Notes: generated by a model from the sequence alone, not told the origin. Shown: positions 54,231-63,177, counted from the first letter of the stretch. The stretch: 64,000 nucleotides of DNA from Micromonospora tulbaghiae (GCF_900091605.1 NZ_FMCQ01000008.1:186001-250000); one strand, 5' to 3'. Made by a program: numbers and translations.

Positions 54231-54244
54231 AGGGGTGCACCTCT
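54231..54244. promoter_or_regulatory. Palindrome upstream of the Crp-type gene
   Basis: AGGGGTGCACCTCT (12 of 14 symmetric) lies about 20 nt before a -10-like TAGACT (54265-54270). Possible operator. It does not match the Crp consensus TGTGA-N6-TCACA. Confidence 0.3.
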
Positions 54245-54339
54245 GATTCCTACTCATGTGCGCCTAGACTGGCGGCGCGCGAGGGATCAGCGGACGGCGG
54301 ACCCGGCCGACGGACGGCACGCGCAGGCGGAGGTGCGCG

Positions 54340-55017
54340 ATGGACGAGGTACTGGCCCGCAGCGGGATCTTCCAGGGTGTCGACCCGGAGGCTGCCGAGG
54401 CGCTCGCCAAGGAGATGGAGACGATCGAGGTCCGCAAGGGCGAAATCGTCTTCAACGAGGGCGAACCCGGCGACAGTCTCTACATCCTTCTGTCCGGCAA
54501 GATCAAGGTGGGTCGCCGCGCGGCGGACGGCCGGCAGAACCTGATCGCCGTGATGGGCCCGTCGGACATGGTCGGCGAGCTGTCGCTCTTCGACCCCGGT
54601 CCGCGTACGGCGACCGCCACGGCGGTCACCGACACCCGGCTGGTCCGGCTGCGCAAGCAGGCGCTGCGGCCGTGGCTGAACAACCGGCCCGAGATCGCCG
54701 AGCAGTTGCTGCGGGTGCTGGCCCGCCGGCTGCGCCGGACCAACGACTCGCTCGCCGACCTGATCTTCACGGACGTGCCCGGCCGGGTCGCCAAGAACCT
54801 GCTCCAGATGGCCGGCCGCTTCGGCACCCGCGACGGCGGCGTGCTGCGCGTGACGCACGACCTCACCCAGGAGGAGATCGCCCAGCTCGTCGGCGCCTCC
54901 CGGGAGACCGTCAACAAGGCGCTGGCCGACTTCGCCTCGCGCGGCTGGCTGCGGCTGGACGGCAAGAGCATCATCATCCTCGACCCGGAGCGACTGGCCC
55001 GCCGCGCGCGGGTCTGA
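54340..55017 (+). CDS. crp: Crp/Fnr-family transcription regulator
   Basis: 225 residues. Cyclic-nucleotide domain with the phosphate-binding cassette [17 protein letters not shown], then a winged-helix domain with recognition helix '[25 protein letters not shown]'. Ortholog of the actinobacterial cAMP receptor protein that controls germination or carbon response genes in relatives. Position after nth and CapA-type genes fits. Confidence 0.94.
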   Translation: MDEVLARSGIFQGVDPEAAEALAKEMETIEVRKGEIVFNEGEPGDSLYILLSGKIKVGRRAADGRQNLIAVMGPSDMVGELSLFDPGPRTATATAVTDTRLVRLRKQALRPWLNNRPEIAEQLLRVLARRLRRTNDSLADLIFTDVPGRVAKNLLQMAGRFGTRDGGVLRVTHDLTQEEIAQLVGASRETVNKALADFASRGWLRLDGKSIIILDPERLARRARV

Positions 55018-55034
55018 CCTCCGTACCGGCTTCC

Positions 55035-55067
55035 CCGGCCCGGCCCGCCTCCGCGGGACCGGGCCGG
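55035..55067. terminator. GC-rich hairpin after crp
   Basis: Arms CCGGCCCGGCCCGC (55035-55048) and GCGGGACCGGGCCGG (55053-55067) pair with one bulge around a 4-nt loop. Confidence 0.7.
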
Positions 55068-55130
55068 CGCCGTCTCTGCCCGCCGCAGAATCGCTTGGTC
55101 CTGCCGGGCCGGTGTCGTCAGGCTGGGACG

Positions 55131-55874
55131 ATGCCTGATCGTGTCGCGGTGCTCTCCGACATCCACGGTGTGCTGCCCGCGCTGGAAGCAGTCCTGGCCG
55201 AGCCGGACGTGGCCGCCGCCGACCTGATCGTCCTCACCGGTGACCTGGCCGCCGGTCCGCAGCCGGTCGAGGTGCTGGACCGGTTGGCGGCGCTCGGTGA
55301 CCGGGCCTGCTGGGTCGGCGGGAACGCCGACCGGGAGCTGGTGCAGGCGCGGGCCGGCAAGTCCTCCTCGATCGAGGTCTCGGACTGGGCCGCCGGGCAG
55401 CTCCGCGACGACCAGGTGGCCCGGCTGGCCGCGCTGCCGCCGTCCGTCACGCTGCCGGTCACCGGTCTGGGCGAGGTGCTGTTCTGCCACGCGACCCCAC
55501 GCGACGACGAGGAGGTCGTGCTCGTCGACTCGCGGCTCGACCGCTGGGCCGAGGTCTTCGCCGGCCTGCCGGCCGAGGTCGGCACGGTGGTCTGCGGGCA
55601 CACGCACATGCCGTTCACCCGGCTGGTCGACCGCCGCCTGGTGGTCAACCCGGGCAGTGTCGGCATGCCGTACGGGGGCGCGGGCGCCTGGTGGGCGCTG
55701 CTCGGCCCCGGTGTGCAGTTGCGCCGGACCCGCTTCGACGTGGACGCCGCCTGCGCCCGGGTCGCCGCCGAATCCACGTTTCCGGACGCCGCGGCCTGGG
55801 CCGACGAGTACGTCCGCTCCCGCCACTCCGACGTCGACGCCCTCACGGTCTTCGCTCCCCGGGACGGCCGCTGA
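55131..55874 (+). CDS. Calcineurin-type metallophosphoesterase
   Basis: 247 residues. Motifs: VLSDIHGVLPALEAVL, LTGDLAAGP, GGNADREL, FCHATP and CGHTHMPF...VNPGSVGMP. Likely phosphodiesterase or phosphatase of the YfcE-like group; substrate not deducible. ATG start directly after crp's terminator. Confidence 0.9.
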   Translation: MPDRVAVLSDIHGVLPALEAVLAEPDVAAADLIVLTGDLAAGPQPVEVLDRLAALGDRACWVGGNADRELVQARAGKSSSIEVSDWAAGQLRDDQVARLAALPPSVTLPVTGLGEVLFCHATPRDDEEVVLVDSRLDRWAEVFAGLPAEVGTVVCGHTHMPFTRLVDRRLVVNPGSVGMPYGGAGAWWALLGPGVQLRRTRFDVDAACARVAAESTFPDAAAWADEYVRSRHSDVDALTVFAPRDGR

Positions 55875-55949
55875 CCCGAGTGCTCGGGGGGCGACCGTCC
55901 AGCCTGGAGCGGGGCATCGCGATCCGCGACGCTGGGATAGCGTGAAGTA

Positions 55950-56414
55950 GTGACGGACCGGCGGTATCGGATCCTCCTCGTCTCCAGCAGCGGCGGCGTC
56001 CTGCTCGACCTGCTCGCGCTCCGCCCGTGGTGGGAGCGACACAACCCGGTGTGGGTGGCGGTCCGCGCCCCCGACACGGAGGTGGCGCTGACCGGGCAGC
56101 GGGTGCACTGGCAGCCCGAGCTGTCGACGCGCACCCGGTGGCGGGTGCTGCCGGCGGCCTGGCGGGCCCTGCGGCTGCTGCGCCGGGAGCGACCCGACGT
56201 GGTGGTCTCGGCCGGCACCGGCGTGGCCGTCGGCGTCTTCCTCGCCGCCCGCCTGCTCGGGGTGCCGTCGCTGTGGCTGGAGACGTTCAACATGACCGGG
56301 CCCGCCGGAGCCGCCGCCCGGCTCTGCTCCCGCCTCGCCGCCGCCGTGCTGGTGCAGCGACCCGCCCTGCTGGCGTCCCGGCCCCGCGCGGTCCTCATCG
56401 GAGAGCTCTACTAG
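55950..56414 (+). CDS. Alg14-like glycosyltransferase membrane half
   Basis: 154 residues. N-terminal 'ILLVSSSGGVLLDLLALRPWW' and 'RPDVVVSAGTGVAVGVFLAARLLGVPSLWLETFN' match Alg14/EpsF-type proteins, which recruit the Alg13-like catalytic half to the membrane. Contains no second nucleotide-binding domain. The adjacent gene, 2 bp after this stop, supplies the Alg13-like half. Acceptor is probably a polyprenyl phosphate or lipid (inference). Confidence 0.8.
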   Translation: MTDRRYRILLVSSSGGVLLDLLALRPWWERHNPVWVAVRAPDTEVALTGQRVHWQPELSTRTRWRVLPAAWRALRLLRRERPDVVVSAGTGVAVGVFLAARLLGVPSLWLETFNMTGPAGAAARLCSRLAAAVLVQRPALLASRPRAVLIGELY

Positions 56415-56416
56415 CC

Positions 56417-56911
56417 ATGGCCCGCCTCCTGGTCACCGTCGGCATGGGTCCGTGGCCGTTCGACCGCCTGATCGAGGGTGTCGCGCCGCTGTGTGCCGCG
56501 CACGAGGTGTTCGTCCAGACCGGCACGTCGGCGGTGACCCCGCCGTGTCCGCACGCCCCGTTCCTGCCCCTGGACGACCTGCGGAGGCGGCTGACCGACG
56601 CCGACGTGGTCATCACCCACGCCGGGAACACGGTGCGGCTGGTCCAGCGGCTCGGCCGGGTGCCGGTCGCGGTGGCCCGGGAGGCGGCACGGGGCGAGAT
56701 GGGCAACGACCACCAAGTCGACTACCTGCGCGAGGAGGAACGCTCCGGCCGGGTGGTCGCGGTGTGGGACGTGGCCGAGCTGCCGGCCGTGGTGGCCGCG
56801 CACCCGCAGCGGCAACACCGGTTGCTCGCGGACCGCCCGTTGCCCGGCCCGGTCGACGGCGAACGCCTGGCCGCCACTCTGGACGCGCTCTGCGCCCGGC
56901 TGGTCCGATGA
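56417..56911 (+). CDS. Alg13-like glycosyltransferase catalytic half
   Basis: 164 residues. GT28-like C-terminal half: 'RLLVTVGMGPWPFDRLIEGV', 'VFVQTGTSA', 'ADVVITHAGNTVRLVQRLGRVPVAVAREAARGEMGNDHQVDYLRE' containing the nucleotide-sugar site. Together with the Alg14-like protein it forms one split glycosyltransferase. Overlaps the next gene by ATGA. Confidence 0.85.
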   Translation: MARLLVTVGMGPWPFDRLIEGVAPLCAAHEVFVQTGTSAVTPPCPHAPFLPLDDLRRRLTDADVVITHAGNTVRLVQRLGRVPVAVAREAARGEMGNDHQVDYLREEERSGRVVAVWDVAELPAVVAAHPQRQHRLLADRPLPGPVDGERLAATLDALCARLVR

Positions 56912-57696
56912 ACCGGGCCGACGGGGCGACACGCCAGGCGGGTGTGCAGCCCTTCGCCACCCACCCGCTACGTCGGTACGCGTTCGCCTGGGCCGCACTG
57001 TCCGGCCGCACCGGCCGGCACCTCGACCTGGGCTGCGGCACCGGAGACTTCCTCGCCGTGCTGCACGAACACGGCACCGTGACGTGCGAGGGCGCCGACC
57101 CGCACCCGGGTTACCTCGCCGAGCTGGCGGCCCGCCACCCGGATCTGCCGCTGCGCCGGCTCGGGGTCGGCGAGCCGCTGCCGTTCGCCGACCGCCACTT
57201 CGACTCGGTGAGCCTGCTCGACGTGCTGGAACACGTGCCCGACGAGATCGCGCTGCTGACCGAGACGCACCGGGTGCTCGCCCCCGGTGGGCTGCTGGTG
57301 CTCACCGTGCCCCGGCGGCACGTCTTCACCTTCCTCGATCCGGACAATGCCAAGTTCGACTGCCCGCGGCTGCACCGCCGGATCTACTCGTGGCGGTTCG
57401 GGTCGCAGGTGTGGCACAACCGGTTCGCCGACCTCTCCGACAACCTGCGCGGCGACATGTCGGTCGGCCGGGACCGGCACACCAACTACCGCACCGCAGA
57501 ACTGCTCCGGCTGCTGCGCACGGCGGGCTTCACCCCGACCACTGTGACCGGCGCCAACCTCTTCTGGCGGTGGTTGCAGATCCCGGCGCTGCTCACCGGC
57601 GGCCCGGTGCGCCGCCTGCTGGAGCGCGGCATCCACCTCGACGGTCGACTGTTCCGCTCGGCCAACCTCTTCGTCCTCGCCCGGAGACTGCCGTGA
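56908..57696 (+). CDS. Class I SAM-dependent methyltransferase
   Basis: 262 residues. SAM-binding 'HLDLGCGTGDFLAVLHEHG', motif VSLLDVLEHVPDEIALL and 'VLAPGGLLVLTVP'. UbiE/type 11 class. Substrate unknown; the cluster suggests a glycosylated lipid or small molecule. Starts by ATGA overlap with the Alg13-like gene. Confidence 0.88.
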   Translation: MNRADGATRQAGVQPFATHPLRRYAFAWAALSGRTGRHLDLGCGTGDFLAVLHEHGTVTCEGADPHPGYLAELAARHPDLPLRRLGVGEPLPFADRHFDSVSLLDVLEHVPDEIALLTETHRVLAPGGLLVLTVPRRHVFTFLDPDNAKFDCPRLHRRIYSWRFGSQVWHNRFADLSDNLRGDMSVGRDRHTNYRTAELLRLLRTAGFTPTTVTGANLFWRWLQIPALLTGGPVRRLLERGIHLDGRLFRSANLFVLARRLP

Positions 57697-58766
57697 CTGT
57701 CGCCGACACCGCCCGCCTCGCCTGGTTCTTCGGCCGGCTCGCCGTCAAGGAACGGATCGCGCCCCGGCTGCACGTACGGCCGCTGGTCGCCGAGCTGTTC
57801 CTCACCGACAACTGCAACCTGCGCTGCACGAGCTGCGGCTGCTGGACCACGAACACCAAGGGTGAACTCTCCACCGACGAGTGGCGCGACGTCCTGCGTC
57901 AGCTGGTCGCGCTGCGTATCCACAAGGTGAACTTCACCGGCGGCGAGCCGCTGATCCGGCCGGACGCGCTGACCCTGATGTCGTACGCCCGCGAGGTGGG
58001 GGTGCGCCACCTGCATCTGAACACCAACGGCATCCGCCTCACCCCGCCCGTTCTGGACGAGGTGCTCGCCGCGGGCGTACGCAGCTTCAACGTCTCCGTC
58101 GACGGCCCGACGGCGTTGGTGCACGACCGGATTCGCGGGCGACTCGGTGCCTTCGAGACGACGACCCGGCACCTGCGGAACCTGATCGCCGCCCGGGACC
58201 GGCTCGGTCTGAAGGTACGCATGAACTTCACCGTCATGCGGGACAACGTGGACAGCCTGCCCGGTATCGCGGCACTGGCCCAGGAGCTGGGTGTGACGCT
58301 CTATCTCAACCTGGTCACCGACCGGACGTTCCTGTTCCGCACCGACGCGGTCACCACCCAGACCGACGTGGCCGGCGACCGGCTCGACGCGGCGATGGCC
58401 CAGCTGGAGACGATGGCCCGGGCCGACCGGCGGTGGTTGCCGCGTTATTCGGAGCTGCGTTACCTGCGCGGGCACTTCGACGATCTCGTCCAGCGTGACC
58501 TGCCCTGCGCCGAGTCGCAGCTCAAGTTGATGGTGCACTCCCGGGGGGAGATCGGCGGCTGCTGGGCGCACGACCCGACCGCCTCGGTCCGGCAGCGCCC
58601 GATCGCCGAGATCATCGACGCGCCGGAATACCGTGCCGAGCACGCGCGGCTGTTCCGCAAGGAGTGCGTCGGCTGCGGCAGCAACTACAGCCTCAACCTG
58701 CGCTGGCGACCGGGCACCTACCTGGCCGACCGGCAGTGGCTGCGGGGGCGGCGCAGTCTTGTCTGA
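57693..58766 (+). CDS. Radical SAM enzyme
   Basis: 357 residues. The 4Fe-4S motif CNLRCTSC (Cys41, 45, 48) follows 'VAELFLTDN'; GGEPLIRPD is the SAM-binding GGE motif; 'HLHLNTNGIRL' and 'FNVSVDGPT' complete the barrel. C-terminal Cys residues (CAESQ..., GGCW, CVGCGSN) suggest an additional SPASM-like iron-sulfur region. GTG overlaps the previous stop (GTGA). Reaction not predictable. Confidence 0.9.
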   Translation: MTVADTARLAWFFGRLAVKERIAPRLHVRPLVAELFLTDNCNLRCTSCGCWTTNTKGELSTDEWRDVLRQLVALRIHKVNFTGGEPLIRPDALTLMSYAREVGVRHLHLNTNGIRLTPPVLDEVLAAGVRSFNVSVDGPTALVHDRIRGRLGAFETTTRHLRNLIAARDRLGLKVRMNFTVMRDNVDSLPGIAALAQELGVTLYLNLVTDRTFLFRTDAVTTQTDVAGDRLDAAMAQLETMARADRRWLPRYSELRYLRGHFDDLVQRDLPCAESQLKLMVHSRGEIGGCWAHDPTASVRQRPIAEIIDAPEYRAEHARLFRKECVGCGSNYSLNLRWRPGTYLADRQWLRGRRSLV

Positions 58767-58770
58767 GCCG

Positions 58771-59541
58771 ATGCGCCCGAGCCAGCCGCTGTACGACGCG
58801 CTGGCGTCCGGCTACGAGGAGCATTTCGCGGTGCCGCACCGGCGTGCCTACGACGACCTGGCGTGGGAGCGGGTCCGGGCGTTGTTGCCGCCGGGCGCCC
58901 CGGTGGTGGACGCCGGTTGCGGCGTGGGTCGGTGGGCGCGGCGGCTGCTCGACCTCGGCCATCCGGTGACCGGCGTCGAACAGGCGCCGGGCATGGTCGC
59001 CGAGCTGCGCCGTCATCCGCCCGGTTCCGGCTTCACACTGGTCGAGGGCTCGATGACGGAGGTGACGCTGCCGGCCACGGCCGGCGCGGTGCTGGCGATG
59101 GGTTCCCTGCAGTACACAGCCGATCCCGAGCGGGCGGTCCGGCACCTGGCCGGGTGGTTGCGCCCGGGCGGGGCGCTGGCCGTGCTGGTCGACTCGCTGG
59201 TGGGCCTGGTCCTCGAGCTGGTCGGTGCGGGCCGGGACGACGAGGCGGTGGACCGGCTGACCCGTCGGCGGGGTGTCTGGCTTGCCGAGGGGCACGCGGC
59301 CGACCTGCACCTGCTGGACCGGGCCCGGCTGGAGGCCGCGTTCCGCGCCGCCGGCCTGGTCGAGATCCGCAGCGCCGGGCTGCTGGTCAGCGCTGCCGCG
59401 GTGGGGCGGGCCGGGCTCGCCGGACGGCTGGCCGCCGACCGGGACGCGCTGCTGGCGCTGGAGCGACGGCTGGGGGACGATCCGGTCCTCGCCGACGCCG
59501 GTAAGCAACTGCTGGTGACCGGCCGCCGCGCTCCGGGTTGA
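58771..59541 (+). CDS. SAM-dependent methyltransferase
   Basis: 256 residues. 'VVDAGCGVGRWARRLLDLGHPVTGVEQAPGM' is the SAM site; 'AVLAMGSLQYTADPERAVRHLAGWLRPGGAL' follows. Not closely similar to the first methyltransferase of the cluster. The start is ATG 58771; a TTG four codons earlier overlaps the radical SAM stop. Ends just before the convergent fusion gene. Confidence 0.82.
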   Translation: MRPSQPLYDALASGYEEHFAVPHRRAYDDLAWERVRALLPPGAPVVDAGCGVGRWARRLLDLGHPVTGVEQAPGMVAELRRHPPGSGFTLVEGSMTEVTLPATAGAVLAMGSLQYTADPERAVRHLAGWLRPGGALAVLVDSLVGLVLELVGAGRDDEAVDRLTRRRGVWLAEGHAADLHLLDRARLEAAFRAAGLVEIRSAGLLVSAAAVGRAGLAGRLAADRDALLALERRLGDDPVLADAGKQLLVTGRRAPG

Positions 59542-59555
59542 CCGCCCGGCCCGGT

Positions 59556-61595
59556 TCAGTCCAGGCAGCGGCGGAGCGCCGCGACGACCCGTTCCGCCTG
59601 TTCCACAGTGATTTCCGAGGACATCGGCAGGGCCAGCGCCTCGGCGTCCAGCCGTTCGGTCACCGGTAGGCGCTCACCGCCGCCGAGTGGGCCAATGTGG
59701 ACGGCCGCGAAGTAGGGCTTGGTCTGTACGCCGAGGGCGGCCAGCTGCGTCGCCACTCGGTCGCGCCGGGCGAAGCGGGCCACCCAGTGCACCCAGCAGT
59801 GCCGGTCCCCGGGGCGGACCTGCTGGACCTCCACCGGCAGGGCGGACGCGGCGGCGGCGTAGACCTCGGCCACCTCGGCCCGGCACCGGACCAGCGTGTC
59901 CAGCTCCGCGAGCTGGTCGACCGCGACGACGGCGTGCAGCTCGTTCATCAGCTCGGAACGGGTCCAGCCGGCCGGTGCGGCGAGGACCGCCTCGGCGGCG
60001 TCGGCGGGCAGCACCAGCGCGCCGCCGGCGCCACCGGCCGACACGACCTTGGCGAAGCTCATCGAGTACGAGTGCGACAACGCCTGCTGTGCCACCGGCC
60101 GCCCCTGGTGCAGGCTGCCGAGGGCGGCGGCCGAGTCGGCCAGCAGGGCCACCCCGGCGGGGTCGCAGACCGCCCGCAGGGCCGGATAGTCGCACGGGTT
60201 GCCGAAGGTGTCGACGCAGAGCACCAGTCGTACGCCGCCCCGGGCGATCGCGGCGGCGACAGCCACGGGGTCGATCGTCCAGGTCGCGGCGTCCACGTCG
60301 ACGAAGCGCAGCGTGTATCCGAGTTGGACCAGGGTCTCGGCGGTCGCGGGGAACGTGTAGGACGGCAGCACCGCCACGTCGCCGGGGCGGGCCGGCCCGA
60401 CGGTGGCGGCCACCATGATCCGCAGGGCGGCGGTCCCCGAGGCGGTGACCAGCACCCGATGGTCGTCGTCGAGTTGCAACTCCTTGCCGAGGCGTTCCGT
60501 CAGCTCGCGCGTCCACCGGTTGCCGTGCTTGACCTCCCCGCTGACGAGCGCCTCCTGCTGGCGGGCGACGACCGTCTCGGGGTGGGCCGGCGGGGGTGGC
60601 ACGACGACCGGCAGCGGCGGCCGGAACAGGGGTGTCCGGTCGTCGTCGACCTCGGCCACCAGCTTCGCCAGGGCCGGGCGGAGCGGCTCGACCCGGTGGC
60701 CGGCGGCGGTCAGCTTGTCGGTGACCACCAGGCCGGAGCTGTCCGATGCCGGGCGCGGCATGGTGAGCAGCGGCGCCGACGAGCCGCACAGGTCCCGGAT
60801 CCAGGCCGCGAGGTCGGTCAGTGGCACCGGTTCCCCGCCCACGTTCCATACGCCGGGGCCGATCCCGCGCAGGAGGATCCGTGCGAGGGTGTCCGCGGGC
60901 AGGAAGCTGCGTACGGTGTCCGCGGTGACCGGCAGCGGCAGTCCCTGGCGGGCCCGACGGACCAGCCGGGTGGCCGCCCGGTGCTGGCCCGCGCCGAAGA
61001 CGTTCGCGAGCCGGAGCACGGTCAGCCGGTCGGGCGGGATCGCGTCCGCGACGAGTCGTTCCTGCGCGAGCTTCGCCATCGCGTACGTCCACCGGCGGGT
61101 GGGGTCGGCGTCGGTCATCGCCCGGGCCAGTGGGGCGGCCCGCCACGGCGGGCAGGGTTCCCGGGCCAGGTCGCGCACGCGGGCGCACCAGCGGTCGATT
61201 TCCTCGGCGGACCACGGCAGGTCGGGCGTGGTGTCCTCGGTGAGCGGGCCGGACGCGGCGCCGTAGACCTCGACGGAGGAGGTGAGCACCACCTGGCGCC
61301 CGGCCAGGCGGGGCAGCAGCCGGGCAGTGCTGACGGCGTTGTCCAGCGGGAGTGTCCAAGGGTGGCGGGGCCGGGGGTGGCTCGCGCCGAGCAGCACCAC
61401 GACGATGCCGGGCGGCAACTCGGGCGGGTCGGCGGTGAGCAGGTCGGCCCTGATCCAGTCGAGGCCGGCGGCGGTGTTCGCCTCGGCGGGCGCATGACGG
61501 TCCACCGTGGTGACGCGCGCGCCGGCGGCCAGCAGCGCCGCGGCGGTCGCCGTGCCCAGAAAGCCCGCCCCCCCGACGAGCACAAATTCATTCAT
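59556..61595 (-). CDS. NAD-dependent epimerase/dehydratase fused to DegT-family aminotransferase
   Basis: 679 residues in one frame. Residues about 1-320: SDR sugar-nucleotide epimerase/dehydratase with GGAGFLG near the N-terminus and the catalytic pair Y171-x3-K175 (YAMAK). Residues about 335-679: PLP-dependent DegT/DnrJ/EryC1/StrS aminotransferase with 'TASGTAALRI', 'DSAAALGS' and the Schiff-base Lys516 in SMSFAKVVSAGG. The two activities normally act in sequence to make amino-deoxy sugars. Transcribed toward the split glycosyltransferase cluster. Confidence 0.9.
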   Translation of the reverse strand: MNEFVLVGGAGFLGTATAAALLAAGARVTTVDRHAPAEANTAAGLDWIRADLLTADPPELPPGIVVVLLGASHPRPRHPWTLPLDNAVSTARLLPRLAGRQVVLTSSVEVYGAASGPLTEDTTPDLPWSAEEIDRWCARVRDLAREPCPPWRAAPLARAMTDADPTRRWTYAMAKLAQERLVADAIPPDRLTVLRLANVFGAGQHRAATRLVRRARQGLPLPVTADTVRSFLPADTLARILLRGIGPGVWNVGGEPVPLTDLAAWIRDLCGSSAPLLTMPRPASDSSGLVVTDKLTAAGHRVEPLRPALAKLVAEVDDDRTPLFRPPLPVVVPPPPAHPETVVARQQEALVSGEVKHGNRWTRELTERLGKELQLDDDHRVLVTASGTAALRIMVAATVGPARPGDVAVLPSYTFPATAETLVQLGYTLRFVDVDAATWTIDPVAVAAAIARGGVRLVLCVDTFGNPCDYPALRAVCDPAGVALLADSAAALGSLHQGRPVAQQALSHSYSMSFAKVVSAGGAGGALVLPADAAEAVLAAPAGWTRSELMNELHAVVAVDQLAELDTLVRCRAEVAEVYAAAASALPVEVQQVRPGDRHCWVHWVARFARRDRVATQLAALGVQTKPYFAAVHIGPLGGGERLPVTERLDAEALALPMSSEITVEQAERVVAALRRCLD

Positions 61596-61690
61596 GTTGT
61601 GCCTCCCCGTGATCCAGCACGATATCGCGGAAATCCGCAGCGCGGAGGTGTCGGATAGCGGTCCGGGGTCGACGTCGGCGACGCTCCGAA

Positions 61691-61729
61691 AAAGTCAGGC
61701 TTGACTGTTTGTTTTGGGCGGGGCAGGCT
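61691..61729 (+). promoter_or_regulatory. Promoter and possible self-operator of the TetR gene
   Basis: TTGACT (61701-61706), 17-bp spacer, CAGGCT (61724-61729) with the GTG start 6 nt beyond, i.e. possibly leaderless. AGTCA and TGACT (61693-61697 and 61702-61706) form an inverted repeat overlapping the -35, a plausible TetR site that could also cover the divergent fusion-gene promoter. Confidence 0.45.
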
Positions 61730-61735
61730 GTCTGC

Positions 61736-62347
61736 GTGTCGAGCCGAGTTCCGCAGCAGGAGCGCAGCCGCGCCACCCAGGCCCGGCTGCTGGAAGCAAC
61801 TGTCGAGTGCCTGGTGGAGCACGGCTGGTCCGGCACCACGACGACCGTGGTGGCCGCCCACGCCGGCGTCTCCCGGGGCGCCCAGCTGCACCACTACCCC
61901 ACCAAGACCGCGCTGGTGACCGCCGCCGTCACGCACCTGACCGAGCGCCGGGCGGCCGAGCTGCGCGCCGAGGCGGCGGCCCTGCCGTCCGGGCCGCAGC
62001 GGCTCGACGGGGTGGTCGACCTGCTCGCCGCCTCCTTCACCGGCCCGCTGTTCGTGGCCGCGCTGGAGCTGTGGGTGGCCGCCCGCACCGACGCCGAGCT
62101 GCGCGCCGCGCTGGTGCCGCTGGAGGCGCGGATCGGCCGCGAGATGTACCGGCTCACCGTCGAGCTGCTCGGCGTGGACGAGCGCAGACCGGGCGTACGC
62201 GAGTCGGTGCAGGCCACTCTCGACCTGCTGCGCGGTCTCGGCGTGGCCAACCTCCTCAGCGACGACTCGCCCCGTCGCGCCGCCCTGCTGCACACCTGGA
62301 AACGCCAGCTCGCCGCGCTGCTCACCCTCGAGAGCGAGCGGCGCTGA
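61736..62347 (+). CDS. TetR/AcrR-family regulator
   Basis: 203 residues. The N-terminal helix-turn-helix is 'RLLEATVECLVEHGWSGTTTTVVAAHAGVSRGAQLHHYPTKTALV'. The ligand domain has 'LELWVAARTDAELRAAL' and ends RRAALLHTWKRQLAALL. Divergent from the fusion gene, upstream of the two catabolic-type genes. GTG chosen for promoter distance and HTH position. Confidence 0.88.
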   Translation: MSSRVPQQERSRATQARLLEATVECLVEHGWSGTTTTVVAAHAGVSRGAQLHHYPTKTALVTAAVTHLTERRAAELRAEAAALPSGPQRLDGVVDLLAASFTGPLFVAALELWVAARTDAELRAALVPLEARIGREMYRLTVELLGVDERRPGVRESVQATLDLLRGLGVANLLSDDSPRRAALLHTWKRQLAALLTLESERR

Positions 62348-62379
62348 TCCCCTGACGTCCACCCCCGCCCGGAGGCATG

Positions 62380-63177
62380 ATGGTCGACCTGACAGCCCTG
62401 CTCGCGGACCTGGCCGCCGAGTCCGAACAGCTCGACGCGCTCGTCGCGGACCTGCCGCCGGAGGGATGGGAGCGGCCGACACCGGCACCGGGCTGGACCG
62501 TCGCGCACCAGGTCGCGCACCTGGCCTGGACCGACCACGTCGCCTATCTGGCGGCCACCGACGAGTCGGCGTTCTTCGCCTCGGTCATGTCAGCGCCGGA
62601 CCCGTCGCGCCTGGTGGAGGACGGCGCCGAGTCCTTCCTCGCGCCGGCGTCCGCGCTGCTGGCCCGCTGGCGCGCCGGCCGGTCGGCGCTCGCCGGGGCG
62701 CTCGCCACCGTGCCGGCCGGGCAGAAGATCCCCTGGTACGGCACCAGCATGTCGCCCACGTCGATGGCGACCGCCCGCCTGATGGAGACGTGGGCGCACG
62801 GCGAGGACGTGGCCGAGGCGCTCGGCGTCAGCCGTACCCCGACCGAGCGCCTGCGGCACGTCGCGCACCTCGGCTTCCGTACCCTCGGGCACGGCTTCGC
62901 GGCCCACGGCCGTGCGGTGCCCACGACGCCGGTGCGGGTGGAGCTGACCCCGCCCGCGGGCGGCGACGTGTGGGAATTCGGACCGGCCGACGCGGCCGAC
63001 CGGGTGACCGGCCCGGCGCTCGACTTCTGCCTGCTCGTCACGCAGCGCCGGCACCGCGCGGACCTGGGCCTGACCGCCACCGGACCGGTCGCCGACGAGT
63101 GGCTGGACGTGGCCCAGGCGTTCGCCGGCCCGCCCGGCGACAAGCGTGAGCCCGCGAGTCGGGGAGAGCAACAATGA
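62380..63177 (+). CDS. TIGR03084-type mycothiol/DinB-fold protein
   Basis: 265 residues. 'WERPTPAPGWTVAHQVAHLAWTDHVAYLA' is the DinB/maleylpyruvate isomerase N-domain with metal-binding His; 'ARLMETWAHGEDVAEAL' and 'HVAHLGFRTLGHGFAAHG' follow. In relatives such proteins accompany acyl-CoA/terpenoid degradation genes. ATG 62380 preferred over the adjacent ATG 62377 because GGAGG then lies at usable distance. Coupled to the AtuA-like gene by ATGA. Confidence 0.85.
   Translation: MVDLTALLADLAAESEQLDALVADLPPEGWERPTPAPGWTVAHQVAHLAWTDHVAYLAATDESAFFASVMSAPDPSRLVEDGAESFLAPASALLARWRAGRSALAGALATVPAGQKIPWYGTSMSPTSMATARLMETWAHGEDVAEALGVSRTPTERLRHVAHLGFRTLGHGFAAHGRAVPTTPVRVELTPPAGGDVWEFGPADAADRVTGPALDFCLLVTQRRHRADLGLTATGPVADEWLDVAQAFAGPPGDKREPASRGEQQ

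Noticed and set aside
54130-54339. Search for a Crp autoregulatory site upstream of crp
   Set aside because: No TGTGA-N6-TCACA-like sequence seen; only an unrelated GGTGCACC palindrome.
53349-54339. Cobalamin riboswitch near cbiZ
   Set aside because: No B12-box-like conserved sequence recognised and gaps are short.
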